A stretch of 64,000 nucleotides of DNA, taken from Streptomyces sp. NBC_00820 (GTDB lineage Bacteria > Actinomycetota > Actinomycetes > Streptomycetales > Streptomycetaceae). The position numbers and the translations under genes were made by a program. The DNA lies in the NCBI RefSeq assembly GCF_036347055.1, contig NZ_CP108882.1, positions 6,932,001 through 6,996,000 on the forward strand. Direction: 5' to 3'. The notes below the pieces were generated by a model. The model did not search any database and was not told the origin of the DNA. It worked only from the letters and a program-made list of their open reading frames with translations. Positions 8,612 to 15,895 of this stretch are shown one piece after another (position 1 is the stretch's first letter; every line of letters begins with the position of its first letter).

Positions 8612-10324
8612 TCAGTGGCCGCCGGATCCCTCGGGGCGCGCGTGGCGCGGCAGGAGGAACGCGAGCAGGAACGTCAGGGCGAGCATGCCGTCGACGATCC
8701 ACAGCACCGTCTTCATGACGGAGCCGAAACCGCTCTGGAAGGCCGACGACGCGGTGACCTTCAGCGCGGCGGGTATCCGGGCGCCGGCCTGGGGTGAGGT
8801 GATGGCGGACCGGGTGTCCTTCTCCAGGCGTGCGCAGGACGCCGGGGTCGCGGCGGGGTCCTTGGCGACGGCGCGGTCCGAGGCGCAGGCGCGCAGGTCC
8901 CTCACGACGCGGTCCTGAGCGGCGGGCGCGACGTGCGCGGCGGCCAACTGCCCCCGCAGCCCGGCCGAGTGGTGGTCGACGGCGGTGGCGATCCCGCCGC
9001 CCAGCAGGCCGAAGAACACGGTGCCGAGGATGGCCACGCCGAAGGCGCCGCCGAGCTGCTGGACCGCCGTCATGGTGCCGGACGCCGAACCCGTCTCGTG
9101 CTGCTCGACGCTGGCGAGCACGATGTCGAAGAAGGGCGCCATGAGCAGGCCCATCCCGATGCCGGTGACGAGCAGCGACGGCAGGAGCTGCCAGGGGCCG
9201 ACGCCGCTGCCCACCGTGTCGAGGGTCAGCCACACGCCGAACACGCCGAGCGCCATGACCAGCGCGCCCGCCTGGAGCACGGTGCGTCCGAACCGGACGA
9301 CACCCTGGGCGATCCCGAAGCCGACGATCATGCCGCCCGACCAGGGCACCATCACCAGTCCGGCCTTGAGCGGCGAGTAGCCGAGGCCGATCTGGGTGTA
9401 GAGGTTGAAGACCAGCATGAAGCCCTGCATGGCCGAGAAGAAGACCAGTCCGAGGATCATGCCGCCGCTGAATCCGCGCTTGCGGAAGAGGCTGGGGACG
9501 ACCAGCGGGTCCCGGCCGGCCTTGCTGCGGGCCGCCTCGTACCTGCCGAAGGCGACGAAGACGACCACCGAGGCGCCCATCATCACGAACGTCCACACGG
9601 GCCAGTCGTACTCACGGCCCTGGACCAGCGGGAAGATGAGGAGCAGTGCGGCCAGCGAGACCAGGAGCATGCCGGGGATGTCCAGGCGCGGCCGGCTTTC
9701 GGACCGGCCCCTCGGGAGGTAGCGCAGCGCGCCGAGGAGGGCGGCGGCGCCCAGCGGCAGGTTGATCAGGAAGATCATCCGCCAGCCGGTGCCGAAGTAG
9801 TCGGCGTCCACGAGCCAGCCCGCCAGGATCGGCCCGCACACCGCGGACAGTCCCATGACCGGGCCGAACATGCCGAAGGCCTTCTGGGACTCCTTCGGCG
9901 GGAACATCTCCTTGATCATGCCGAGGCCCTGCGGCAGCATCACCGCGCCGAACAGCCCCTGCACGACGCGCGCGGCGATCAGCATCTCGGGCGAGGCGGA
10001 TATCGCGCACAGCAGCGAGCCCAGGGTGAAGCCGGCGGCCCCCACCATGAACATCCGGCGGCGCCCGTAGATGTCCCCGAGGCGTCCTCCGGTGACGAGC
10101 CCGACGGCCATCGAGAGGGTGTAGGCGGCGGCGAGCCACTGCAGAGTGGAGGCGCCTCCGCCGAGGTCGGCCCGCATGGAGGGGCCGGCGATGTTCGTGA
10201 CCACCGCGTCGAGGAGGTCCATCACCTCGGCCGCGAGGATCACGAAGAGCGCGGCCCAGCGCCACCGGTAAGGCGCTGGTGCGTCGGGGGGCGTCTCGGT
10301 GGACGCGACATCCGTGGTGGACAT
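8612..10324 (-). CDS. DHA2-family MFS multidrug exporter (EmrB/QacA type)
   Basis: This 570-residue membrane protein has the 14-helix layout of the DHA2 drug:H+ antiporters. Visible motifs are the helix-1 D1 motif (LDAVVTNIAGPSM), motif A in the loop between helices 2 and 3 (GGRLGDIYGRRRMF), motif B (RVVQGLFGAVMLPQ) and motif C in helix 5 (GPVMGLSAVCGPILAGWL). A long extracytoplasmic loop precedes the last helix. The gene is divergent from a TetR regulator, and the shared 294-base gap carries repeated palindromes. It is therefore likely a repressed, substrate-inducible export pump. The substrate cannot be inferred. Confidence 0.95.
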   Translation of the reverse strand: MSTTDVASTETPPDAPAPYRWRWAALFVILAAEVMDLLDAVVTNIAGPSMRADLGGGASTLQWLAAAYTLSMAVGLVTGGRLGDIYGRRRMFMVGAAGFTLGSLLCAISASPEMLIAARVVQGLFGAVMLPQGLGMIKEMFPPKESQKAFGMFGPVMGLSAVCGPILAGWLVDADYFGTGWRMIFLINLPLGAAALLGALRYLPRGRSESRPRLDIPGMLLVSLAALLLIFPLVQGREYDWPVWTFVMMGASVVVFVAFGRYEAARSKAGRDPLVVPSLFRKRGFSGGMILGLVFFSAMQGFMLVFNLYTQIGLGYSPLKAGLVMVPWSGGMIVGFGIAQGVVRFGRTVLQAGALVMALGVFGVWLTLDTVGSGVGPWQLLPSLLVTGIGMGLLMAPFFDIVLASVEQHETGSASGTMTAVQQLGGAFGVAILGTVFFGLLGGGIATAVDHHSAGLRGQLAAAHVAPAAQDRVVRDLRACASDRAVAKDPAATPASCARLEKDTRSAITSPQAGARIPAALKVTASSAFQSGFGSVMKTVLWIVDGMLALTFLLAFLLPRHARPEGSGGH

Positions 10325-10460
10325 CGGAACTCCTCGCGGATCGGCCGCGCCGGAGTGAGGACCCGCGGGCGCGACGTGATGGATGGAAGGAATGACGGTC
10401 GGATGCGCCCTCCCGACTCGTCGGCAAGGCGGGAGAGACGCAACGGCCGGACGCGCGAGA

Positions 10461-10600
10461 GAACAGTGTTCACTTTAACAGAACACTGCTCACCTGGTGA
10501 ACGGCGTTCATTAAGATATAGCGCAACTTCGATGCGCGGACAAGATATATCGCGTTCGCGTGCGGCGGACCTGCTCACCGAGGGAGAACACTGTTCTCCC
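10461..10600. promoter_or_regulatory. Three TetR operators GAACASTGTTC between exporter and regulator
   Basis: Three copies of an 11-bp palindrome lie in the divergent promoter region: GAACAGTGTTC (10461), GAACACTGCTC (10481, one arm imperfect) and GAACACTGTTC (10586), the last inside the longer palindrome GGGAGAACACTGTTCTCCC. The third copy ends 22 bases before the TetR start, consistent with autorepression. The first pair would cover the exporter promoter. Between them are two direct repeats of AAGATATA. Confidence 0.8.
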
Positions 10601-10618
10601 GGCGCCTAGACTGTCCTC

Positions 10619-11407
10619 ATGACCGACGCGGCCGCCGGCAACCCCGCATCCCCTCCGCCGTCTCCCTGGGAGCGCGAGCGTCCCGCTCGTCCGCACGCCG
10701 CCCCCGCGCGCGCACCGCTGTCCCGCGACCGGGTCGTCGAGGCGGCCTTCGCCGTGCTGGACCGGCAGGGGCTCGACGGGCTGTCGATGCGCCAGGTGGC
10801 GGCGGAACTCGGGGTCACGGTCTCCGCCCTCTACGCCCACGTCAGTTCCAAGGACGATCTCCTGGAGCTGATGTACACCCGGCTCTTCGACGGCTTCCAG
10901 ATGCCCGAGCCCGATCCGCGGCGGTGGCGCGAGCAGGTCCGGGACTACGCGCGCTCCGGGCGGAAGCGGCTGCTGGCCCACCGCGACATGGCCAGGATCT
11001 CCATGGCTCACGTCCCCTTCACGGCCGAACTGCTCCCGCACGTCGAGGCGTTGCTCGCCGTCTTCCGTACCGCCGGACTGCCCGACCGCATCGTGGTGGA
11101 GGCGGGCGACCTCATCTCCACCTACATCGACGGGTTCGTGCTGGAGGAGGGCATGTGGCAGGACCGGGCCGCCCGGCACGGCGGTGGCGGCTCCTCCCTG
11201 GCCCGCCCCGACTGGCGCGAGATGGCCGACGAGATGCAGAACTACTTCGCGTCCCTGCCCGCGGAGGACTTCCCCCATCTGCGCGCCCTGGCCGGGATGA
11301 TGGTGACGGAATCCTCCGACGAGCGGTTCGACACCGGCCTGGAGATCATCCTGCGCGGCCTGGCGAGCTACCTGCCGGACCCGGCGGCTTCGGGCCCCGA
11401 CGCCTGA
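10619..11407 (+). CDS. TetR-family transcriptional repressor (TetR_C_1 type)
   Basis: This 262-residue regulator has a Pro-rich leader of about 28 residues, then the helix-turn-helix (LSRDRVVEAAFAVLD ... GLSMRQVAAELGVTVSALYAHVSSKDDLLELMY), and a C-terminal ligand-binding domain of the tetracycline-repressor type. It is transcribed away from the DHA2 exporter, and three GAACASTGTTC palindromes separate the two. The classical reading is that the repressor binds these sites and releases them when the pump substrate binds. The start is an ATG closely following the proximal operator. Confidence 0.93.
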   Translation: MTDAAAGNPASPPPSPWERERPARPHAAPARAPLSRDRVVEAAFAVLDRQGLDGLSMRQVAAELGVTVSALYAHVSSKDDLLELMYTRLFDGFQMPEPDPRRWREQVRDYARSGRKRLLAHRDMARISMAHVPFTAELLPHVEALLAVFRTAGLPDRIVVEAGDLISTYIDGFVLEEGMWQDRAARHGGGGSSLARPDWREMADEMQNYFASLPAEDFPHLRALAGMMVTESSDERFDTGLEIILRGLASYLPDPAASGPDA

Positions 11408-11570
11408 CCCCACCGCAGCCTTACTGTGAGCCCGCCGCGGGCTCACTGCGGTCCCACCGCGCCTCCACCGCGACCCCGCCGCGACGACGCTGCGACCCCA
11501 CCGCGATGCGCGGGGCGCGTCGGGTGTACCGCGGTGGGTGAAACATCCGGTGCTGGAGCCCGCCACCTGA

Positions 11571-12143
11571 CGTTCCCTCTCGACCGTCCGACCTGCGTCC
11601 GGGCCGCACCAGAAGTGGTGGCAGCAGTGGTCGGAGGCCGACGAGCGGGCCGTCTTCGAGGCCCTGGAGCGCACCGACACCGCCGATCTCGCGGACCGCC
11701 TGGTGGACGAACTCTCCGGCGGCCGGCGGCAGCGGGTGTGGATCGCCATGGCCCTGACCCAGGACATCGACCTGCTGCTCCTCGACGAGCCCACGACGTA
11801 CCTGGACATCGCGCACCAGGAGGTGGAGGTCCTGGACCTGGTGCGCGGGCTCGACCTCGAACGCGGCCGTACCGTCGGCGCCGTCCTGCACGACCTCGAC
11901 CAGGCCGCCCGCTACGCCGACCACCTCGTCGCCATGAAGGACGGCCGCATCGTCGCCCAGGGGCCGCCGGAGGAGATCGTCGCCGCCGAGATGGTCCAGG
12001 ACGTCTTCGGGCTTCCCTGCGTCGTCGTCCCGGACCCCGTCACCGGCGGCCCGCTCGTCGTCCCCGCTCGCGCCTGGCAGCCCGAGCCCGAGCCCGAGCC
12101 GGAGTGCGAGCCCGAGTCCGCGCCGGCGGCACCGACCCCCTGA
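11571..12143 (+). pseudogene. 5'-truncated siderophore ABC ATPase (FecE-like) remnant
   Basis: About 190 codons match the C-terminal two thirds of an iron-siderophore importer ATPase. They start at the family motif PHQKWWQQWS, continue through the signature LSGGRRQRVWIAMAL, Walker B (LLLLDEPTTYLD) and the H-loop (VLHDLDQAARYADH), and end in a Glu-Pro repeat tail. The Walker A loop and Q-loop are absent and an in-frame TGA lies just upstream, so the gene cannot make a working ATPase. No permease or binding-protein genes flank it. A downstream GTG could in principle start a fragment of 146 residues. Confidence 0.85.
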
Positions 12144-12173
12144 CCGTCCCGGCACCGACCCCCTGACCGTCCC
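12128..12173. repeat. 23-bp tandem duplication at end of the ATPase remnant
   Basis: Two identical adjacent copies of a 23-base unit (GGCACCGACCCCCTGACCGT plus CCC) sit over the stop codon of the truncated ATPase gene. They are a slippage-type duplication. Confidence 0.9.
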
Positions 12174-12304
12174 GGCTCCGCCGTCGGGGCGAAAACTCCC
12201 GACCCGGGACCGGGACTCGCGGTGAGCCAGGTTTGGCGGCCGGAATTTCGGCCAGACGGACATACGTACCGTTTGTCCCCAGTCGCTGGGGCCGGGTGTT
12301 CGCC

Positions 12305-12355
12305 GGGACTGGGCAGGCGCTGGGACTGGGCAGGCGCTGGGACGGAGCAGGCGCC
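12305..12355. repeat. 17-bp tandem repeat, three copies, upstream of YbdK-like gene
   Basis: The unit GGGACTGGGCAGGCGCT occurs twice perfectly and a third time with changes, ending about 50 bases before the start of the glutamate-cysteine-ligase-like gene. Confidence 0.9.
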
Positions 12356-12407
12356 CATACCCCGGGCCTGCCCGGGACGGGCAGGCGGCGCGACGGCTGG
12401 GGGGACG

Positions 12408-13544
12408 ATGGGCGAGGGTGGCATGCGCAGCGTGGGCGTGGAGGAGGAGCTGCTGCTGGTGCACGCCCGCAGCGGTGAGCCGCTGGCCCTGTCCGGTGCC
12501 TTCCTGGCGGCCGCGGACCGGTCGGCCGGGCAGCCGCCACCGAACGGGGGTGGGCCGGGACACGCCTTCGAGAAGGAACTGCAGCAGGAGCAACTGGAGT
12601 TCGCCACCCGGCCGGTGACGCAGATGGGTGAACTCCAGCACGAGATCGTCCGGTGCCGCGCCGAAGCCCGCCGGCACGCGGCGTCCGCCGGGGCGCTCGT
12701 CGCGGCCCTCGCCACCTCACCGCTGCCCGCGAGGCCCTCGATGAACGCGGGGAAGCGGTACGACTGGCTGGGCAGGCAGTTCGGCCTGACCGCGCAGGAA
12801 CAGCTGACCTGCGGCTGTCACGTCCACGTCTCGGTCGAGTCGGACGAGGAAGGCGTCGCGGTGCTGGACCGGATCCGTCCCTGGCTGCCCGTGCTGACCG
12901 CGATGAGCGCCAACTCCCCCTTCTGGCAGGGGGAGGACAGCGAGTACGCGAGCTACCGCAGCCGGGTGTGGAACCGGCTGCCCTCGGCCGGCCCCGTGGA
13001 CGTCTTCGGGTCCGCCGACCGCTACCACGAGCAGGTCCGTGCGATGCTCGGCACCGGTGTGCTGCAGGACGAGGGGATGGTCTACTTCGACGCGAGGCTG
13101 TCGGCGTCCTACCCCACCGTGGAGATCAGAGTGGCCGACGTGTGCCTCGACGCGAGGACCCCCGTACTCCTGGCCGCCCTCGTCCGGGCCCTCGTCGAGA
13201 CCGCCGCCCGGGCCTGGCGCGCCGGGGAGCCGCCCGCCCGCATCGGCACGCACCTGCTCCGGCTGGCGGCATGGCGGGCCGGCCGGTCGGGCCTGGACGG
13301 CCCCCTCCTCCACCCGCAGACCATGACGGAGACGTCGGCGGAGCGAGCCGTCCGGGCGCTGTACGCCCATGTCCGGCAGGCCTTGGCCGAGTACGGCGAC
13401 GAGGAACGGGTCCGGGAGGGCATCGCGGACCTGCTGGACCGGGGCAACGGCGCGCGCTTGCAGCGCGAACTCCTGCGCACGCGGGGCTCTCTCGCCGCCA
13501 TGGTCACGGACTGCGCCCGTATCACCACCGGTTCCCCGCTCTGA
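12408..13544 (+). CDS. YbdK-type carboxylate-amine ligase (glutamate-cysteine ligase family 2)
   Basis: This ATP-dependent ligase of 378 residues belongs to the GCS2 family, which joins a glutamate carboxylate to an amine. Evidence is the N-terminal VGVEEELLLVHARSG (Mg/ATP-binding Glu residues), KELQQEQLEFAT about residue 50, the CGCHVHVSV core about 140, NSPFWQGEDSEYASYRSRVW about 170, and the VEIRVADVCLD motif near 245. The ATG used has a GGGGGA ribosome site. A longer in-frame reading into the 17-bp repeat is less likely. The E. coli homologue makes gamma-glutamylcysteine weakly; Streptomyces make mycothiol, so the natural amine is unknown. Confidence 0.9.
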   Translation: MGEGGMRSVGVEEELLLVHARSGEPLALSGAFLAAADRSAGQPPPNGGGPGHAFEKELQQEQLEFATRPVTQMGELQHEIVRCRAEARRHAASAGALVAALATSPLPARPSMNAGKRYDWLGRQFGLTAQEQLTCGCHVHVSVESDEEGVAVLDRIRPWLPVLTAMSANSPFWQGEDSEYASYRSRVWNRLPSAGPVDVFGSADRYHEQVRAMLGTGVLQDEGMVYFDARLSASYPTVEIRVADVCLDARTPVLLAALVRALVETAARAWRAGEPPARIGTHLLRLAAWRAGRSGLDGPLLHPQTMTETSAERAVRALYAHVRQALAEYGDEERVREGIADLLDRGNGARLQRELLRTRGSLAAMVTDCARITTGSPL

Positions 13545-13601
13545 GTCCGCTCCGGGTCAGCGGGTCTTGACCTCGTCGGCGCCCAGGCCGCGGTCGACGC
13601 C

Positions 13602-14969
13602 GTGTGCGACGACGTTCTGCCCGGCGTGACCACCGAGGGACGCGTCCAAGCGGGCGACGGGATCGTCCTGATCCGCAAAGGCCCGGAGGAACTCAGCGTC
13701 GCCGACACCGACGCCCTGCTCTACCTGCCCGACCGCGACCCCGAGAAGCTGCGCAGGGCGCTGGAGATCCCCGTCCTCAGCCCCGGATGGCAGCAGTCCT
13801 TCCGGGAACTCGCCGCCCGGCTGCCCGGAGGCGAGGCGGGTCGGCAGGGCGGACGCCCCGACGGCCGGCGGCCCGGAGAGGAGCCGGGATGGCCGGGCTT
13901 CAGGACGATGCGCGTCGCGCGCATCGTCCCCGAGACCCCGACCGTCTCATCGATCTACCTCGCCACCACCGACGGCACGCCCCTGCCCGAGGCCCGCCCC
14001 GGCCAGTACCTCTCGCTCCGGCTCACCGTCGACGGCACCGCCCCCGCGGTGCGCAGCTACTCGCTGTCGTCCGTGCCCACCGCGGACACCTACCGCATCA
14101 GCGTCAAGCGCGAGCCCCACGGCCAGGTGAGCGGCTACCTCCACGCCACGCTCCGTGCCGGGGACCTCGTGGACGTCGCCCGCCCGCGCGGAACCTTCGT
14201 CCTCGAAGACGGCACCCGTCCGGTCGTCCTCGCCTCCGCGGGGATCGGTGCCACCCCCGTGCTCGCCATGCTCCACCGGCTCGCCGCCGCACGAGACCCG
14301 CGCCCCGTCCGGTGGGTGCACATCGCCCACGACCGCGCCCACCACGCCTTCGCGGACGAGGCCCACGCCCTGCTGGCGCGGCTCCCGCACGCGCACGAGC
14401 ACATCTACTACACCGCCGAGCCCCCGCAGCCCGGCGCCGCCCACATCACCGAGAGCCACATCGCCGAGGCCCACATCGCCGAGGGCCGCCCGACCGCCCG
14501 ATCCCTCACGGCCATGGACATCCCCACCGACGCCGACGCCTATCTGTGCGGACCGCTCGCCTTCATGGACGACTTCGGCGCCCTCCTGCGCGATCACGGC
14601 CTGCGCCCCGAGCGAATCCGTACGGAACAGTTCAGCGCCCTGCCCGCCATCACCCCCGGTGTCGTCGCGGCCGCGGCGACCCGGCCGCACCAGCCGTCCG
14701 GCCCCGCCGGCACCGGCCCGCTCATCACCTTCGCCCGCAGCGGCATCGCCACCCCGTGGTCGTCCGGCTACGCGTCCCTCCTCGAACTGGCCGAGGCCTG
14801 TGACATCCCCACTCGCTGGTCCTGCCGTACCGGTGTCTGCCACACCTGCGTCACCCCCCTCGTGACAGGCGACATCGCCTACACCACCCCACCCCTCGAA
14901 CCCCCCGAGCACGGCACCGTGCTCGTCTGCTGCAGCGAGCCGACCACCGAAGTCGTCCTGGACCTCTGA
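13602..14969 (+). CDS. MOSC-FAD/NAD-2Fe-2S oxidoreductase lacking most of its MOSC domain
   Basis: The protein of about 455 residues starts in the last part of a MOSC (molybdenum-cofactor sulfurase C-terminal) domain (EGRVQAGDGIVLI ... TDALLYLPDRDPEKLRRALEIPVLSPGWQQSF). A ferredoxin-reductase module follows (FAD-binding RSYSLSSVP about residue 150, NAD-binding GIGATPVLAML about 205) and then a plant-type 2Fe-2S ferredoxin domain (CRTGVCHTC plus a distal Cys). Complete relatives carry about 130-150 more N-terminal residues. No upstream sequence restores them, so this is either a 5'-truncated gene or a shortened reductase. The start codon is uncertain: GTG at 13602, with the frame open back to the preceding stop. 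A repeated HIAEAHIAEG segment is an oddity. Confidence 0.75.
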   Translation: MCDDVLPGVTTEGRVQAGDGIVLIRKGPEELSVADTDALLYLPDRDPEKLRRALEIPVLSPGWQQSFRELAARLPGGEAGRQGGRPDGRRPGEEPGWPGFRTMRVARIVPETPTVSSIYLATTDGTPLPEARPGQYLSLRLTVDGTAPAVRSYSLSSVPTADTYRISVKREPHGQVSGYLHATLRAGDLVDVARPRGTFVLEDGTRPVVLASAGIGATPVLAMLHRLAAARDPRPVRWVHIAHDRAHHAFADEAHALLARLPHAHEHIYYTAEPPQPGAAHITESHIAEAHIAEGRPTARSLTAMDIPTDADAYLCGPLAFMDDFGALLRDHGLRPERIRTEQFSALPAITPGVVAAAATRPHQPSGPAGTGPLITFARSGIATPWSSGYASLLELAEACDIPTRWSCRTGVCHTCVTPLVTGDIAYTTPPLEPPEHGTVLVCCSEPTTEVVLDL

Positions 14970-15035
14970 AGTCCGGGTCCGGTGGCCGCCGGCCGGGGAG
15001 CGGTGGCCGCGGGCAGGTGATCGGTGGTCGGGCCG

Positions 15036-15713
15036 TCAGCGGCGGGAGGCCGGGCGCTTGGGCGGTGCGATGCGCACCCGGCGCTCGACGGGGGCGTTCT
15101 CGATGTCGTCGAGCTGGGCGACGACCGTGCGGCGCAGGTCGTCGTAGTCCTCGAAGTGGTGGTCGTGGTACAGCGTGTGGCCGGTCCACATCAGGTTGGC
15201 GCACACCCGCGCCGGGACCCGGCCGGTCCGCGCGCCCATGCCGACCAGAGCCACCGACTCGATGCTGCCCGGCGCCTGCTGGTTCTGCCGGAGGATCGCC
15301 TGGAACGCGGCGGCGCAGGCCAGCGCCACGTTCAGGGTCTGGCTCACGTTCTGCGAGGACGTCTCCATCGTCGGCGTCGAGATCAGGAACTTCGGGGTGA
15401 CGGCCCCCGACGGCACGCACACCGCGCTGCCCACGGGGAGGCTGCCCGCGAACCGGTCGCGGATCGCCCGCTGCACGCGCAGCTGGATGCCCGCCCCGAG
15501 GTGGCGCTTGATGGCCGCGTCGACTCCGCCGTCCATCCGGCCCCGGGAGTTGGTCGGGGTGACCCAGGCGTCGGTCTTCTCGTCGAGGATCGAGCCCTGG
15601 CGGATCTCTATTCCGGGGGTGTCGGCGAACGCCGCCCGCCAAGCCTCCACCACGTCCGTGTCGAGGTCGGTCAGTACCACCCTGAGCGGCGTCCGTACGC
15701 GGTCCGCGGTCAT
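15036..15713 (-). CDS. Macrodomain protein (ADP-ribose binding/hydrolysing)
   Basis: This 225-residue macrodomain binds ADP-ribose and may remove it from targets. The ligand loop 1 reads TPTNSRGRMDGGVDAAI (residues about 52-68, with Asn55 and the Gly-rich turn). The phosphate loop 2 is LVGMGARTGRVP (about 155). A basic tail (RRVRIAPPKRPASRR) follows. It is transcribed divergently from the UDG-ADP-ribosyltransferase fusion, with start codons 182 bases apart. A promoter of the RecA-NDp (PafBC) DNA-damage type lies upstream. A DNA-damage-regulated macrodomain, SCO6735, has been described in S. coelicolor (from memory). Whether this is its orthologue is unproven. It may be the eraser or antitoxin for the neighbouring transferase. 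Confidence 0.88.
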   Translation of the reverse strand: MTADRVRTPLRVVLTDLDTDVVEAWRAAFADTPGIEIRQGSILDEKTDAWVTPTNSRGRMDGGVDAAIKRHLGAGIQLRVQRAIRDRFAGSLPVGSAVCVPSGAVTPKFLISTPTMETSSQNVSQTLNVALACAAAFQAILRQNQQAPGSIESVALVGMGARTGRVPARVCANLMWTGHTLYHDHHFEDYDDLRRTVVAQLDDIENAPVERRVRIAPPKRPASRR

Positions 15714-15757
15714 GGTTCGCTCCCATCGAGAAACGGCTGTCCAATTCGGTGATCACC

Positions 15758-15780
15758 ACGCTATCGCCCACCACTGACAG
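15758..15780 (-). promoter_or_regulatory. RecA-NDp/PafBC-type DNA-damage promoter
   Basis: On the minus strand CTGTCAGTGGT is followed after exactly six bases by TAGCGT. The LexA/RecA-independent damage promoter of actinobacteria has the consensus TTGTCAGTGGC-N6-TAGGGT, so 9 of 11 and 5 of 6 positions match with correct spacing. The -10 box lies 45 bases upstream of the macrodomain start. Confidence 0.75.
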
Positions 15781-15895
15781 TGGATCAAAAGGTGCGATCC
15801 GGACTCTGTTGACGCCGATCGCGATGTCAGACCCCGCTGTTAACGTGCCGCCCGTTCCCGATCGGTACGGTTCGACACCCCGGAGTCCCGCCACC

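Noticed and set aside
8933..10609. Long plus-strand open frame opposite the DHA2 exporter
   Set aside because: Antisense shadow caused by high GC; its composition is Glu/Gln/His-rich without motifs.
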